A stretch of DNA of 64,000 nt from Shewanella acanthi (GCF_019457475.1 NZ_CP080413.1:2294001-2358000), one strand, 5' to 3'; counted from the stretch's first letter, positions 8,905 to 18,732 are shown. Numbers and translations are program-made. The notes: a model not told the origin generated them from the sequence alone.

Positions 8905-9594
8905 ATGTCAAAACCGAGTTTAGAATTAAAAGGCGCTTCTTTTACTCTTTCAGTGCTTCATATTAATAGCAGCGATATTGATGCTGTGATAACCGAATTA
9001 GACAATAAACTCGCTCAAGCTCCACAATTTTTTCTGGGCGCGCCATTAGTCATTAATTTAAGCGCCATCACTGAACCTCAATTTAATTTACACGGACTCA
9101 AAGAATTATTGCAGTCGCGCCAACTGATTATTGTCGGCGTCACAGGTGCAAATAGCGAATTAACCGAAGAAGCTAAAAACCTCGGCCTTGCCATTGTTAA
9201 ATCGGGTAAGCAAAGCATTGCAACTGCTCAAATTGTCGCCCCCGCACCAGCGCCAGTTCCTCGGCAAACTAAGGTACTTAAACAAAATATTCGCTCTGGC
9301 CAGCAGGTGTACGCTAAAAATGGCGATTTAATCATATTTGGTGCTGTTGGTAATGGCGCAGAAGTCATTGCCGATGGTAGCATTCATATTTATGGCGCAT
9401 TACGGGGAAAAGCCATGGCTGGCGCTGCGGGAGATACCACCGCCGTCATCGTCGCCCATTCCCTTGAGGCCGAACTCGTGTCAATCGCGGGACAATATTG
9501 GCTTACGGAAAATCTACAACAACATAGCTCAGCGAAAAGCGGCTGCATTCGCCTCAATGGCGAGTCACTCATCGTTGAATCATTGCCCCTCTAA
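8905..9594 (+). CDS. minC: Septum site-determining protein MinC
   Basis: 229 residues from the ATG at 8905 ([17 protein letters not shown]). The N-terminal domain, which inhibits FtsZ, is followed by a proline/alanine linker near residue 115 (APAPAPVPR). The C-terminal beta-helix domain then binds MinD ([30 protein letters not shown] includes the conserved glycine-rich turns). It blocks Z-ring assembly away from midcell as a complex with MinD. It is the first gene of minC-minD-minE, with minD 26 bases downstream. All expected features are intact. Confidence 0.96.
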   Translation: MSKPSLELKGASFTLSVLHINSSDIDAVITELDNKLAQAPQFFLGAPLVINLSAITEPQFNLHGLKELLQSRQLIIVGVTGANSELTEEAKNLGLAIVKSGKQSIATAQIVAPAPAPVPRQTKVLKQNIRSGQQVYAKNGDLIIFGAVGNGAEVIADGSIHIYGALRGKAMAGAAGDTTAVIVAHSLEAELVSIAGQYWLTENLQQHSSAKSGCIRLNGESLIVESLPL

Positions 9595-9620
9595 TGGCGG
9601 AAAAAAGGATAGAGATAAAC

Positions 9621-10430
9621 ATGGCACAAATTATTGTTGTCACTTCAGGTAAAGGCGGTGTTGGTAAAACCACATCGAGCGCGGCCATTGCAACTGGACT
9701 CGCAATGCAAGGGCATAAAACTGTTGTTATCGATTTCGATATAGGTTTGCGTAACTTAGATTTAATCATGGGCTGTGAACGCCGCGTAGTGTACGACTTT
9801 GTCAATGTGATCAACGGTGAAGCCAACCTGAACCAAGCACTGATCAAAGATAAACGCTGCGATAAATTATTCGTGTTGCCCGCCTCTCAAACCCGCGACA
9901 AAGATGCACTCACTAAAGAAGGTGTGGGACGCGTACTCGAAGAATTAGGCAAAGATTTTGATTACATTCTATGTGACTCACCAGCAGGGATTGAGCAAGG
10001 CGCAATGATGGCACTGTATTTTGCCGATATAGCCATTGTAACGACTAACCCTGAGGTCAGTTCGGTCCGTGACTCTGACCGCATTCTGGGGATGTTACAA
10101 AGCCGCTCACGCCGCGCAGAACAAAATTTAGAACCCATCAAAGAATATTTACTGCTCACTCGTTACTCACCGAGTCGGGTGAAATCGGGCGAAATGTTAA
10201 GTGTTGATGATGTGCAAGAGATCTTAGCCATTGAATTATTGGGAGTTATCCCTGAGTCTCAATCGGTGCTCAAGGCGTCAAACTCAGGTGTTCCTGTGAT
10301 TATCGATGAAGAGAGTGATGCTGGTGCTGCCTACAGTGATACTGTGGCGCGGTTACTGGGTAAAGAAGTACCAGTGCGTTTCATCACGGAAGAGAAGAAA
10401 GGTTTCTTACAACGAATATTTGGTAGCTAA
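9621..10430 (+). CDS. minD: Septum site-determining ATPase MinD
   Basis: 269 residues from the ATG at 9621, standard for MinD. The start [19 protein letters not shown] holds the deviant Walker A motif KGGVGKT. The C-terminal amphipathic helix that attaches MinD to the membrane is present ([11 protein letters not shown]). Other landmarks are [10 protein letters not shown] and [11 protein letters not shown]. The ATP-bound dimer binds the membrane and recruits MinC, and MinE stimulates its ATPase to drive pole-to-pole oscillation. minE follows after two bases, so translation is likely coupled. An in-frame start at 9594 would add nine residues not found in the family and is rejected. Confidence 0.97.
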   Translation: MAQIIVVTSGKGGVGKTTSSAAIATGLAMQGHKTVVIDFDIGLRNLDLIMGCERRVVYDFVNVINGEANLNQALIKDKRCDKLFVLPASQTRDKDALTKEGVGRVLEELGKDFDYILCDSPAGIEQGAMMALYFADIAIVTTNPEVSSVRDSDRILGMLQSRSRRAEQNLEPIKEYLLLTRYSPSRVKSGEMLSVDDVQEILAIELLGVIPESQSVLKASNSGVPVIIDEESDAGAAYSDTVARLLGKEVPVRFITEEKKGFLQRIFGS

Positions 10431-10432
10431 TT

Positions 10433-10690
10433 ATGTCTTTACTCGACTATTTCAGAAGCAAGAAAAAGCCAAGCACAGCGGTAATGGCAAAAGAGCGCCT
10501 ACAAATTATTGTGGCCCATCAACGTGGTCAGCGCGACACACCTGACTATTTCCCGATGATGAAGCAAGAAATCATCGCCGTTATTCGTAAGTATGTGCAG
10601 ATTTCTGATGATCAGGTGTCTGTACAGTTAGATCAGAATGACGACAATCTGTCGGTACTCGAACTCAACGTCACCTTACCTGACCGCTAA
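10433..10690 (+). CDS. minE: Cell division topological specificity factor MinE
   Basis: 85 residues, standard for MinE. It starts [16 protein letters not shown], the membrane-targeting N-terminal helix, followed by [13 protein letters not shown], the MinD-binding anti-MinCD segment. The C-terminal half is the dimerisation and topological specificity domain ([14 protein letters not shown]). It releases MinD from the membrane by stimulating ATP hydrolysis and so places the septum at midcell. It begins two bases after the minD stop and is followed by an intrinsic terminator that closes the operon. Confidence 0.97.
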   Translation: MSLLDYFRSKKKPSTAVMAKERLQIIVAHQRGQRDTPDYFPMMKQEIIAVIRKYVQISDDQVSVQLDQNDDNLSVLELNVTLPDR

Positions 10691-10723
10691 TTCGAGCTCC
10701 TTGGGAAGATTGTCGAGGCCTGC

Positions 10724-10757
10724 AGCGTCATTTCCTTTGAAATGACGCTCATTTTGT
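10724..10757 (+). terminator. Intrinsic terminator of minCDE
   Basis: The stem AGCGTCATTTC / GAAATGACGCT with a four-base loop is followed by CATTTTG, 33 bases after the minE stop. Confidence 0.7.
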
Positions 10758-10776
10758 ATTAGCTAAGACTGCTAAG

Positions 10777-11886
10777 TTAAAGTTCCAATTGCGCTAGCGC
10801 CTCGCCCGCTAACTGCGCCCGCCAGCCTGTCAGCACTGTCGGTAATTCCCCCTGCCCTTTATTCCAACGCCACTGCAAATATTCATGGATATGACGCTTA
10901 GAACCCAGCATTTCCATCGGCACAGTATGCTGCTCGCAAATCTCAGTTAAACAGGTTTTGATGGCTTTAAAGGCAGACTTATAGCCAGGTTTTAATGCGA
11001 TGACATCGACCACCTCGGGTAAATTAACCAGATCGGCGCCCTGCATCACCTTTAAAATATCCTTCCCATGGATGCGTTTTTCCTGCTCGGTCAAATCATT
11101 AAGCTTTAACAATTCGCCCATGCTTTTGGGTTGCTTCTTGGCAAGTGCGATAAGACCATGATCCTTAATCACAAAACCTAACGCTAAGTCCCGAGCAAGG
11201 GCTTTTTCGAGCCGCCATTTGGCAAGTACCTTAAGGTACGCTAACTGCACTTCGGTGAGTTGAAAGGCGTTTTTCACTCTTAAGTAAGCAGTATCAAGAT
11301 CAGGGGTTTCAAGACGCCCCACTGTCATCCGCTCGCCTTCTTCATAGAGCCAATTTAATCTGTTTTGCTCAACTAACTTAGTTTCGAGCTGAGGATACAA
11401 TTGGTAAAGATAGAGTACATCGTTTGCCGCATAGTTTAGCTGTGCATCGGTCAGTGGACGACGCATCCAGTCGGTGCGAGATTCGCCCTTATCGATGACT
11501 TCGCCCAAACAGGTTTCAACTAATTTTGCATAGCCAACACCGTGTCCCATACCACAGATAGAGGCTGCTATTTGGCTATCAAATAAAGGTGTTGGCTGAC
11601 AATTGCCGTAGTGGGCGAAGACCTCTAAATCTTCACTGCAGGAATGCACTAGCTTAATGATATTCGGATTGGTAAGTAGAGCCCAAAACGACGCTAAATT
11701 CGGGACAGCAACCGGATCGATTAACGCTAAGGTCTTACCATCATAGGCTTGGATCAGACCTAACTTGGCGTAGTAGGTACGGGTGCGAACAAACTCGGTA
11801 TCTAATACCAGCAGTTGACTCTGTTGATATTGGGCAACAAGGGCATTGAGGCTCGCTTCGTCACTCACATATTGAAACACTGACAA
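10777..11886 (-). CDS. rnd: Ribonuclease D
   Basis: 369 residues if started at the TTG at 11886 (MSVFQYVSDE), which has GGAG six bases upstream. A longer frame back to 11955 runs through the fadD terminator hairpin and is unlikely. The DEDD exonuclease core is visible: LDTEFVRTRTYY (Asp and Glu), HSCSEDLEVF, and NYAANDVLYLY with the final Tyr-x-x-x-Asp. An HRDC domain lies in the C-terminal half. RNase D trims 3' ends of tRNA precursors and small RNAs. It follows fadD on the same strand, but the hairpin between them suggests partly separate transcription. Confidence 0.93.
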   Translation of the reverse strand: MSVFQYVSDEASLNALVAQYQQSQLLVLDTEFVRTRTYYAKLGLIQAYDGKTLALIDPVAVPNLASFWALLTNPNIIKLVHSCSEDLEVFAHYGNCQPTPLFDSQIAASICGMGHGVGYAKLVETCLGEVIDKGESRTDWMRRPLTDAQLNYAANDVLYLYQLYPQLETKLVEQNRLNWLYEEGERMTVGRLETPDLDTAYLRVKNAFQLTEVQLAYLKVLAKWRLEKALARDLALGFVIKDHGLIALAKKQPKSMGELLKLNDLTEQEKRIHGKDILKVMQGADLVNLPEVVDVIALKPGYKSAFKAIKTCLTEICEQHTVPMEMLGSKRHIHEYLQWRWNKGQGELPTVLTGWRAQLAGEALAQLEL

Positions 11887-11921
11887 ATTCTTCTCCAGTT
11901 CCTGTCGGGCGATCACTATCA

Positions 11922-11953
11922 CAAAAAACAAAAGCCGGCGCGTTGCCGGCTTC
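11922..11953 (-). terminator. Intrinsic terminator of fadD
   Basis: On the minus strand GCCGGC AACGC GCCGGC is followed by TTTTGTTTTTT, immediately after the fadD stop codon. Its position rules out the upstream rnd start. Confidence 0.8.
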
Positions 11954-11957
11954 AATC

Positions 11958-13631
11958 TTATGCGCGTTTCACTTCGTCTCGAAGTTCTCTGCGCAGGATT
12001 TTACCCACGTTCGATTTAGGTAACTCATCCCTAAATTCTACCAGTTTAGGTACTTTATATCCCGTTAAATGCGCACGGCAATGTGTTATCACATCTTCTT
12101 CTGTTAAGGATTTATCTTTAGCCACCACAAAAACTTTAACGAGTTCACCACTGGCCTCATTTGGCACACCAACCGCTGCAACCTCAAGCACCTTAGGATG
12201 CAGGGCAACGACTTCTTCGACTTCGTTCGGGAATACGTTAAAGCCGGAAACTAAAATCATGTCTTTCTTACGGTCCACAATATAGAAGAAACCTTTTTCA
12301 TCCATATACCCTATATCACCAGTGGCTAACCAACCATCCTTATCAATGACCTTGGCGGTTTCCTCAGGACGCTGCCAGTAACCCTTCATGATCTGTGGCC
12401 CTTTACCAAATAGCTCACCAGTTTCACCTTGGGGTAACACATTACCCTGATCGTCACGGATTTGGATCAGGGTCGAGGGCGCAGGTAAACCAATTGAGCC
12501 ATTGTAACCATCGAGGTTATAGGGGCAGCAAGTTAACAGTGGCGAAGCTTCGGTTAAGCCGTAACCTTCGAGTAACTTTGTCTTAGTGATACTCTGCCAT
12601 TTATCGGCGACTGCGCGTTGAACTGCCATACCGCCGCCAATCGCCAGCTTTAGACCGGAAAAATTCAACTGTGCAAAATCGGCACTATTGACGAGCGCAT
12701 TGAACAGGGTATTTACCCCAGTCAGCGCCGTAAAAGGATACTTTTTCAGTTCGGCCACAAAGCCCGGAATATCACGCGGGTTGGTAATAAGCAGGTTTTG
12801 GCTGCCCTTATGTAAAAACAGTAAGCAGTTCACTGTCAACGCAAAAATGTGATAAAGCGGTAGCGCCGTCACCACCAATTCATTACCATCGCGAAGGGCC
12901 GGTGAATAGGCGCCACTTGCCTGCAGCACGTTTGCGACCACGTTACCATGGCTAAGCATCGCGCCTTTAGACACCCCTGTTGTACCGCCTGTATATTGCA
13001 GAAACGCCAAATCATCTTGAAGAATAGCGGGTTTAACATACTGCATACGACGCCCACGGGATAACGTCTCTCGCATCGATAAGGCTTGGGGTAAATCGTA
13101 TTTCGGCACCAGCTTTTTAATGTACTTCACAACGAAGTTGACTAAGGTACGTTTAGGTGCACTAAGTTGATCCCCAAGACGGGTGATAATCACACTTTCA
13201 ACTGGTGTTTGTTCAACGACTTCTTCAAGGGTGCGAGCAAAGTTAGAGACCACCACAATCGCCTTAGCACCCGAGTCAATCAGCTGGTGTTTGAGTTCGC
13301 GCGGGGTATAAAGCGGGTTGACGTTAACCACGACCATGCCCGCACGAAGGACACCGAAAAGTGCAATGGGATATTGCAGCAAGTTAGGCATCATTAAGGC
13401 GACACGGTCACCCTTTTGCAATTTTAATTCGTTTTGTAAATAGGCCGCAAAGGCACGGCTACGCTCTTCTAATTTACGATAGGTAAGCGTGGCGCCCATG
13501 TTGATAAAAGCAGGTTGATCCGCATATTTGGCCACCGCCGTTTCAAACATTTCGACGAGGGATGAAAATTGCTCCAAATTTATCTCAGCAGGCACATCTT
13601 TAGGTAATTGATTAATCCAAGGCTGATCCAC
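11958..13631 (-). CDS. fadD: Long-chain fatty acid-CoA ligase FadD
   Basis: 557 residues, close to E. coli FadD (561). It is an ANL-superfamily adenylate-forming enzyme. The P-loop-like motif [13 protein letters not shown] lies near residue 215, GYGLTEASP near residue 355, the hinge [10 protein letters not shown] in the late third, and the catalytic lysine segment [14 protein letters not shown] at the C-terminus. It activates exogenous long-chain fatty acids to acyl-CoA at the inner membrane, the first step of beta-oxidation. The start is an ATG preceded by AGGAGAAC. In E. coli fadD and rnd are adjacent, as here, which supports the identity. Confidence 0.95.
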   Translation of the reverse strand: MDQPWINQLPKDVPAEINLEQFSSLVEMFETAVAKYADQPAFINMGATLTYRKLEERSRAFAAYLQNELKLQKGDRVALMMPNLLQYPIALFGVLRAGMVVVNVNPLYTPRELKHQLIDSGAKAIVVVSNFARTLEEVVEQTPVESVIITRLGDQLSAPKRTLVNFVVKYIKKLVPKYDLPQALSMRETLSRGRRMQYVKPAILQDDLAFLQYTGGTTGVSKGAMLSHGNVVANVLQASGAYSPALRDGNELVVTALPLYHIFALTVNCLLFLHKGSQNLLITNPRDIPGFVAELKKYPFTALTGVNTLFNALVNSADFAQLNFSGLKLAIGGGMAVQRAVADKWQSITKTKLLEGYGLTEASPLLTCCPYNLDGYNGSIGLPAPSTLIQIRDDQGNVLPQGETGELFGKGPQIMKGYWQRPEETAKVIDKDGWLATGDIGYMDEKGFFYIVDRKKDMILVSGFNVFPNEVEEVVALHPKVLEVAAVGVPNEASGELVKVFVVAKDKSLTEEDVITHCRAHLTGYKVPKLVEFRDELPKSNVGKILRRELRDEVKRA

Positions 13632-13814
13632 AACGTTCTCCTAAAACCCACAACTGCGGAAACGGTATCCATTTTACCGTAGAACCCAAAAATACTGGGT
13701 TAAATACCGACTTACATTTTATTGTTATTGATAGCTTATATGACTCATACAAGCGTTTTAATTTTGAGCATCATCACATAAATAAAACAAAAATCCTAGC
13801 GAGATTTATCGTAC

Positions 13815-14687
13815 TTAGTGCAATTGCTCTACAAATTTTCTAATGAGCTGAGCCACACCCTCGGCGTTGTCCATATGCACATGGTGATCGCCTTCAATAA
13901 TATGCTCGACAAGGTGATGGAACCAGTTACGCGCCTTTGGTAAGGCCGTGCGTAACTGACTAAATCCTTGCTTACCACAAATCAGTAAAGTCTCGACAGC
14001 GACATCCTGCATTAAGGCATCCACCTGCGTAAAGGTGAGCCGCATCGGCGAATCGAGTTTTAACCTTGGGTCGCTACGCCAACGTATCCCCTGCTCGCTG
14101 GTTTGCAGATTGCGCTCAAGCAATAAGCGGCACCAATTCTCACCCATGCCCGTTAAATGGGCTCTAGCACGCACAGCGGTTTCGATAGTCTCGTAGCCTT
14201 TACTTGGCCTTTGCGCCGTTAACTGTTTACCGTGTTGATAAAAACTTTTCCGAAGGCGTGATTTAGCCTGTTCAGGAGCCTCAAACAGCGGACTTAATGC
14301 TTCAATCAAAATTAGGCGATTAACCTTTTCAGGAAAGGTCGCCGTATAAGCCGAAGCAATAATGCCTCCTAAGGAATGTCCAATAATCGCCACGGGGCGC
14401 TGTGGCAATATTGCCAACAGCGCATCTAAATCGTAAAGATAATCCACCCAATGCAGCGGGTAATGACCGGGTCTATGCTGCGAAAAACCATGGCCGGGCC
14501 AATCAATCGCCAGCAGTTGATATTCCGTAAGGTGCTCGGCTAATGGCTCAAAACTGTTGGCATTGTCTAACCAGCCATGCAGCGCAAGCAGCAGCGGTTT
14601 ATCCTTCGTCCCCCAAATTCGGCCACTTAACTTGATATGGGGTAACACCAATTCGACTTGATTTTTGGGGGCGAAAGATTGCCACAT
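13815..14687 (-). CDS. Alpha/beta hydrolase
   Basis: 290 residues. The alpha/beta-hydrolase fold is visible as ALHGWLDNANSF (oxyanion-hole region), DWPGHGFS, and the nucleophile elbow GHSLGGIIA with Ser near residue 108. The catalytic His is probably in IIEGDHHVHM near the C-terminus. There is no signal peptide, so it is cytoplasmic. The substrate is not identifiable; small ester and epoxide hydrolases share this pattern. It lies 21 bases downstream of the exported methyltransferase gene on the same strand, so the two may be cotranscribed. The order fadD, hydrolase gives no firm functional link. Confidence 0.85.
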   Translation of the reverse strand: MWQSFAPKNQVELVLPHIKLSGRIWGTKDKPLLLALHGWLDNANSFEPLAEHLTEYQLLAIDWPGHGFSQHRPGHYPLHWVDYLYDLDALLAILPQRPVAIIGHSLGGIIASAYTATFPEKVNRLILIEALSPLFEAPEQAKSRLRKSFYQHGKQLTAQRPSKGYETIETAVRARAHLTGMGENWCRLLLERNLQTSEQGIRWRSDPRLKLDSPMRLTFTQVDALMQDVAVETLLICGKQGFSQLRTALPKARNWFHHLVEHIIEGDHHVHMDNAEGVAQLIRKFVEQLH

Positions 14688-14708
14688 ATTGCCTCTATTG
14701 TCAGGTGA

Positions 14709-15521
14709 TTAGCGGGACTTTTTGACAAATTTGAGCGTCATGCGATCACTCTCACCAATGGCTTGGTATTTTTCCTTGTCTGTGTCACCCATGGCAAAGG
14801 ATGGCGGTAAGGTCCACACCCCTTTGGCATAATCCTTTGTATCCTTTGGATTGGCATTAACTTCAGAGGTGGCTTCTAGGGTGAAACCCACTTTTTGCGC
14901 TAAGGCGATGATCTCATCCTGCTCCATATAACCACTGCTTAGGTTCATACCCTTATTAGCGCGATGTTCGACAACCCCAAATACCCCGCCATCTTTCAGC
15001 ACCTTATAAGATGCAGTAAAGACATTTTCGAGTTGATCGCTATTCGCCCAGTTGTGCAGGTTACGGAAGGTCAGCACGAGATCGGCACTGCCATCGTCAC
15101 CCAGTGCAAGTTTATTTGGGGGATCAAGGGTAATCACCTTGGCTTTGCCAAAGGTTGCTGCATTTGCAGTCATCCAAGTTTCAAACTTAGTACCGGCATT
15201 GGCGCGATATTTATTGCCTGGGGTATCAGTTGCTGGGGAAGTTTCAAAACTCGCGGCAATATATTGCCCCTGGGCTGACAAATAGGGGGCTAGGATTTCA
15301 GTGTACCAACCATTTCCAGGCCAAAGCTCGACCACAGTTTGCTTAGGATTAATTCCGAAAAAGCTCAAGGTTTCTGCGGGATGACGGTAAGTATCTCGAC
15401 TGACATTTTTTGCTTGGCGAAAATCACTTTTGATGGCGCTATTGAGCGCATCATCAGCAAAACTCACTCCAGAACAAAGTGAAGCGAGCAGCATACCTGC
15501 AACTAATGTGACTTTTTTCAT
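14709..15521 (-). CDS. Exported class I SAM-dependent methyltransferase-like protein
   Basis: 270 residues. It opens with a clear signal peptide (MKKVTLVAGMLLASLCSG, cleavage after SFA), so the mature protein is predicted in the periplasm. The Rossmann-like core has motif I VVELWPGNGWYTEIL (about residues 63-77) and ADLVLTFRNLHNW as the motif IV region, typical of a family of secreted methyltransferase-like proteins in proteobacteria. SAM is not known to be abundant in the periplasm, so catalytic activity there is uncertain. The start has a strong AAGGAG. The alpha/beta hydrolase follows 21 bases downstream. The substrate is unknown. Confidence 0.82.
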   Translation of the reverse strand: MKKVTLVAGMLLASLCSGVSFADDALNSAIKSDFRQAKNVSRDTYRHPAETLSFFGINPKQTVVELWPGNGWYTEILAPYLSAQGQYIAASFETSPATDTPGNKYRANAGTKFETWMTANAATFGKAKVITLDPPNKLALGDDGSADLVLTFRNLHNWANSDQLENVFTASYKVLKDGGVFGVVEHRANKGMNLSSGYMEQDEIIALAQKVGFTLEATSEVNANPKDTKDYAKGVWTLPPSFAMGDTDKEKYQAIGESDRMTLKFVKKSR

Positions 15522-15642
15522 TTTAATTCTCCTTGTATATCGATGGCTTAACTTAGCAGTCTAGGTTGAAAAAACCAACTATTACCAACAGCGTGATATT
15601 GGGTAAGTTGGCAACCGTTATAATGAATGATGGGGAAATTGA

Positions 15643-16368
15643 CTACTTAATACTTGAGGATAATTGCGCTGCGGCAGAATCAATTCGCCGCCAAGCCAGT
15701 AGTAAGGCGCATGCACTCGATAGCAGCCAAATGCCCACCCAAACCCAAGCTGGGATCCATGATTGCTGGGATAATAAGTAACCATCGCCCTGCTGATCAG
15801 CCCCCAAAAGCGCAGTGGGACTCGTTAAAGCATTAAGCATGATCATTAAACCAATGATGCGTAGAAATTGAGTCAATATTTTGTTTTGACTTAATTTTAA
15901 AGGGAGCAACAGCACTATGGTCAGCATGGCCAGAATCGCCAATGTCAGTAAGTCACGCCCCCAAAACAGTGCGCTCAGCACCACCAGCCCCCCAAGAAAA
16001 GCAAAGCTAATCCGAATTCCCTTAGGCCAAGTCGCTAATAGGTAGATTAAATATCCCCAGCAGGCCGCACCAAAGTAACCCGCAAATCCAATGAATAAGG
16101 GTGCCCCACCCTGACTAAAGCAAAAACCCGCGCCATTGGGAAATAACTGAATATGACTGACGATGCCACCACTCAATACTGTAGCAATGGCATGGGAGAG
16201 TTCGTGAAAATAACTTTCAAGCCACTTGAAAGGTAAGCTGAGGTAAGGAATACGAGTGAGTAGAACCGCAAGTACAAATTCAATGATAAACAGGCCACGG
16301 CTAGGGAGGCCCGATACGGAGGAATTCAACGCTGTTGAATTTGCGGCCAGCAAATGACGATCAGGCAT
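15643..16368 (-). CDS. M50-like membrane metalloprotease
   Basis: 241 residues from the ATG at 16368 (MPDRHLLAANS). The start overlaps the stop codon of the upstream gene (ATGCCTGA), which suggests translational coupling. The segment FHELSHAIATVLSGG carries HExxH inside a hydrophobic stretch, typical of M50 and M50B-like intramembrane proteins. Several more transmembrane segments follow (for example IGFAGYFGAACWGYLIYLL and the leucine-rich stretch near residue 170). It is short compared with site-2 proteases and has no PDZ domain. The second catalytic-site motif of S2P enzymes is not obvious, so proteolytic activity is only inferred. Confidence 0.75.
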   Translation of the reverse strand: MPDRHLLAANSTALNSSVSGLPSRGLFIIEFVLAVLLTRIPYLSLPFKWLESYFHELSHAIATVLSGGIVSHIQLFPNGAGFCFSQGGAPLFIGFAGYFGAACWGYLIYLLATWPKGIRISFAFLGGLVVLSALFWGRDLLTLAILAMLTIVLLLPLKLSQNKILTQFLRIIGLMIMLNALTSPTALLGADQQGDGYLLSQQSWIPAWVWVGIWLLSSACALLLAWRRIDSAAAQLSSSIK

Positions 16369-16684
16369 AGAGGTCCACGCCCACCATCTGCTGAATTTCC
16401 TCGCGTTTAGCGGCATGCTGGGTTTGCAGATAACGGGCGATAGCCCCTTGATTGGCTTGGGTTTGTTGCTCGTACTCTAAATGGGCACCTAGGCGATCTT
16501 TTAGATTGGCGGAGGGTTCCTCAACAAGCTCAATGACTTGATTAGATTTCTCTCGATACGCTTCCCCAATCCCTTGACCAGCAACAGCTTGGGTCGCAGA
16601 TGTAGATCCCAAACCTTGAATAGCATTCGGACGATTGCTTGCAACCGCCTGAGTTAAACTAGTTTGTTGAATATTCACCTGCAT
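16361..16684 (-). CDS. Small hydrophilic protein of unknown function
   Basis: 107 residues with no signal peptide or membrane segment. The first 45 residues are Q, A, S and T-rich and look disordered. The second half (about 50-107) is helical and charged, with EYEQQTQANQGAIARYLQTQ and the end EEIQQMVGVDLYA. I recognise no domain with a known function. Its stop codon overlaps the start of the M50-like gene by eight bases, so the two form an operon. It is separated from tsaB by a 187-base stretch with an inverted repeat. Confidence 0.7.
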   Translation of the reverse strand: MQVNIQQTSLTQAVASNRPNAIQGLGSTSATQAVAGQGIGEAYREKSNQVIELVEEPSANLKDRLGAHLEYEQQTQANQGAIARYLQTQHAAKREEIQQMVGVDLYA

Positions 16685-16780
16685 CGAGATGCCTTTATGT
16701 CCATATCCTAGGAGTTGAATGAGCCTTTGTAGTTAAGTTATTCAAATCTAGAACACTTAATAGTGTTGGCGCAATTCGTT

Positions 16781-16838
16781 AAATGAGACCGTAAACTTTT
16801 TTGCAATTTAACCTAGTATACGGTTTACGACCTCATTT
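16781..16838. repeat. Imperfect inverted repeat upstream of the small-protein gene
   Basis: Arms AAATGAGACCGTAAAC (16781-16796) and GTTTACGACCTCATTT (16823-16838) match at 14 of 16 positions and flank a 26-base AT-rich loop. A second short dyad, AACACT TAAT AGTGTT, lies at 16751-16766. Neither has a classical T-tail. Confidence 0.55.
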
Positions 16839-16871
16839 GATTCTAACTCAACGCCAGCATCTGTGAACAAA

Positions 16872-17582
16872 TTATTCACGGCCCGGTAACTTTTTCCAGG
16901 TAACAGTATCGCGTAAATACACCGGCTCAAGCTCATCAACTGTGGTCGCAAGCCCCGCCATAATCCCCACTTGAGCCAGTTTTAGCATGGCTTTCGCGTC
17001 GGGGAAATTCACCTCGGCCAAACGGTTTACACCTTCACCCAAGGTTAACAACTCAGGATAGGCGTCAAAGCCTGTGCCACAACCCACGATAGGTTTAGCG
17101 GTATCAAGCTCGAGGGTAACTAAGCTTGGTGCACTCACCACTTCTTTCCCCACAAGGGTCGCAATCCCCTTAATGGCAATAAACTGCCCCCAATAAACCT
17201 CATCCATTCTCGCATCAATGCTACAAAGCACTTGTTCTGCTTGATGTTCATCGATGGCCATTTGCGCCATTGCTGCCAAAGTGGAAATACCAATAACAGG
17301 TAAATCTAACCCAAGCGCTAGGCCTTGAGTCATGCTAGTGCAAATACGAATACCGGTAAAACTTCCAGGGCCGCGGCCATAGGCTATGGCATCTAATTTA
17401 TCTAAGCCAACATTGGCTTGCTTCATGACCGAGTCAACCATGGGCAGCAGACGCTGACTATGTTCGCGTGGCGCATCGGCAGATTCTGAGAAGACTTTAC
17501 CTTGGTATAACAGCGCTGCAGAGCAGGCTTCGGTACAAGTGTCGAGGGCAAGAATACAAGTGGTGTCTTGAAGTGTTGTCAT
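16872..17582 (-). CDS. tsaB: tRNA threonylcarbamoyladenosine biosynthesis protein TsaB
   Basis: 236 residues from the ATG at 17582 (MTTLQDTTCILALDTCTEA); an upstream ATG at 17597 would add five residues. The ASKHA-fold signatures are present: LALDTCTEACSAALL at the N-terminus and GRGPGSFTGIRICTSMTQGLALG near residue 75. TsaB partners TsaD and TsaE in making the t6A modification at position 37 of tRNAs that read ANN codons. Length is normal (E. coli 231). No strong ribosome-binding site is visible. The neighbouring genes are not functionally linked. Confidence 0.93.
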   Translation of the reverse strand: MTTLQDTTCILALDTCTEACSAALLYQGKVFSESADAPREHSQRLLPMVDSVMKQANVGLDKLDAIAYGRGPGSFTGIRICTSMTQGLALGLDLPVIGISTLAAMAQMAIDEHQAEQVLCSIDARMDEVYWGQFIAIKGIATLVGKEVVSAPSLVTLELDTAKPIVGCGTGFDAYPELLTLGEGVNRLAEVNFPDAKAMLKLAQVGIMAGLATTVDELEPVYLRDTVTWKKLPGRE

Positions 17583-17829
17583 AATAAAACCAAGCATAGG
17601 GTCACCCCGAAAAAGCTAGCCAATTAAAGGCCGAACGGTGACCGTGGGTAAATGGACCAAATAATACCATCAAATAGTCGAAAACAAAGCATTGGGCCAA
17701 TGAGATACTAAGCGAAATGTTGAACAAAAGACGAGGCAGAAGCTCAGCAATATAAGACCCTTTGTGCTGAAACTCGAAACATCGAACAAATGTCGGCTCG
17801 ATGTTTCTCCACACTCACTTTAACTGTGC

Positions 17830-18732
17830 CTACTTTTGTAGTTCTGCGAACAAGGCGCGGATCTTCTCGACCTTTGGTCTCACCACAATTTGGCAATAGG
17901 GCTGTTCACCGTTCAGGGCAAAATAGTCGTTATGGTATGCCTCTGCAGGATAAAAGGATTCGAAGGCAACCACTTGGGTGACAATTGGAGCGTCAAATAC
18001 CCGCGCTTGATTGAGTGTTTCAATCATCTTATTGGTCTGCTCTACCTGCTCAGCATCGTGGGCAAACACCACTGAGCGATACTGCGGCCCCTTATCATTT
18101 CCCTGACGATTTAACGTTGTGGGGTCATGGCTTTCAAACAGCACCTGCAAAAGTGTCGTAAAACTTATCACCTCTGGGTCAAACTCAATTTGCACAACCT
18201 CAGCGTGGCCTGTGCGCCCAGAACAGACGGAGCGATAATCCGCATCCTTAGCATCGCCTCCCGCATAACCCGAGGTGACTTTATTCACTCCTTTTAAGCT
18301 TTTAAATACCGCCTCAACACACCAAAAACAACCCGCGCCAAAGGTCGCAAGCCCAGTCGTGACAGGTTGATAATGTTCATCCAAGCTCTTAAAGGTTAAC
18401 GACACTGAATTCACGCAGTGGCGGATGTTTTTCTCGGTTAAGTACTCACCCTCGAACACATGACCTAAGTGGCCACCACAACGACTACAAACAATTTCGA
18501 CCCTGCGGCCATCGGCATCAATATGACGACTCACGGCGCCCTCAATTTCATCATCAAAGGCAGGCCAACCGCAGTGGGCATTAAATTTATCCTCCGAACG
18601 ATATAGGGGGGCATCACACTTTTTACAGAAATAAACCCCTTTCGCGGTGTGATTGTAATACTCGCCGCTAAAGGGGCGTTCTGTGCCCTTTTCTTCAATC
18701 ACATAGCGTTCAAAATCTGTCAGTTTTTTCAT
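17830..18732 (-). CDS. msrBA: Bifunctional methionine sulfoxide reductase MsrB-MsrA fusion
   Basis: 300 residues in which MsrB comes first and MsrA second. The MsrB half has the zinc site CKKC ... CSRCGGHLGH, HCGWPAFDDE, and the catalytic cysteine in RHCVNSVSLTF (about residues 100-115). The MsrA half begins near residue 128 with GAGCFWCVEAVF, holding its catalytic cysteine, then GYAGGDAKDADY and TGHAEVVQIEFDP. Together they reduce both R- and S-methionine sulfoxide in oxidised proteins. There is no signal peptide, so it is cytoplasmic. The start is the ATG at 18732. Both active sites appear complete. Confidence 0.95.
   Translation of the reverse strand: MKKLTDFERYVIEEKGTERPFSGEYYNHTAKGVYFCKKCDAPLYRSEDKFNAHCGWPAFDDEIEGAVSRHIDADGRRVEIVCSRCGGHLGHVFEGEYLTEKNIRHCVNSVSLTFKSLDEHYQPVTTGLATFGAGCFWCVEAVFKSLKGVNKVTSGYAGGDAKDADYRSVCSGRTGHAEVVQIEFDPEVISFTTLLQVLFESHDPTTLNRQGNDKGPQYRSVVFAHDAEQVEQTNKMIETLNQARVFDAPIVTQVVAFESFYPAEAYHNDYFALNGEQPYCQIVVRPKVEKIRALFAELQK

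Noticed and set aside
9594..9620. Upstream start for minD
   Set aside because: It adds nine residues not found in any MinD; the ATG at 9621 gives the standard N-terminus.
11887..11955. Longer rnd frame
   Set aside because: It would translate through the fadD terminator hairpin and T-run.
17602..17814. 70-residue minus-strand frame between tsaB and msrBA
   Set aside because: No ribosome-binding site and composition unlike a protein of this genome; probably chance in a 250-base gap.
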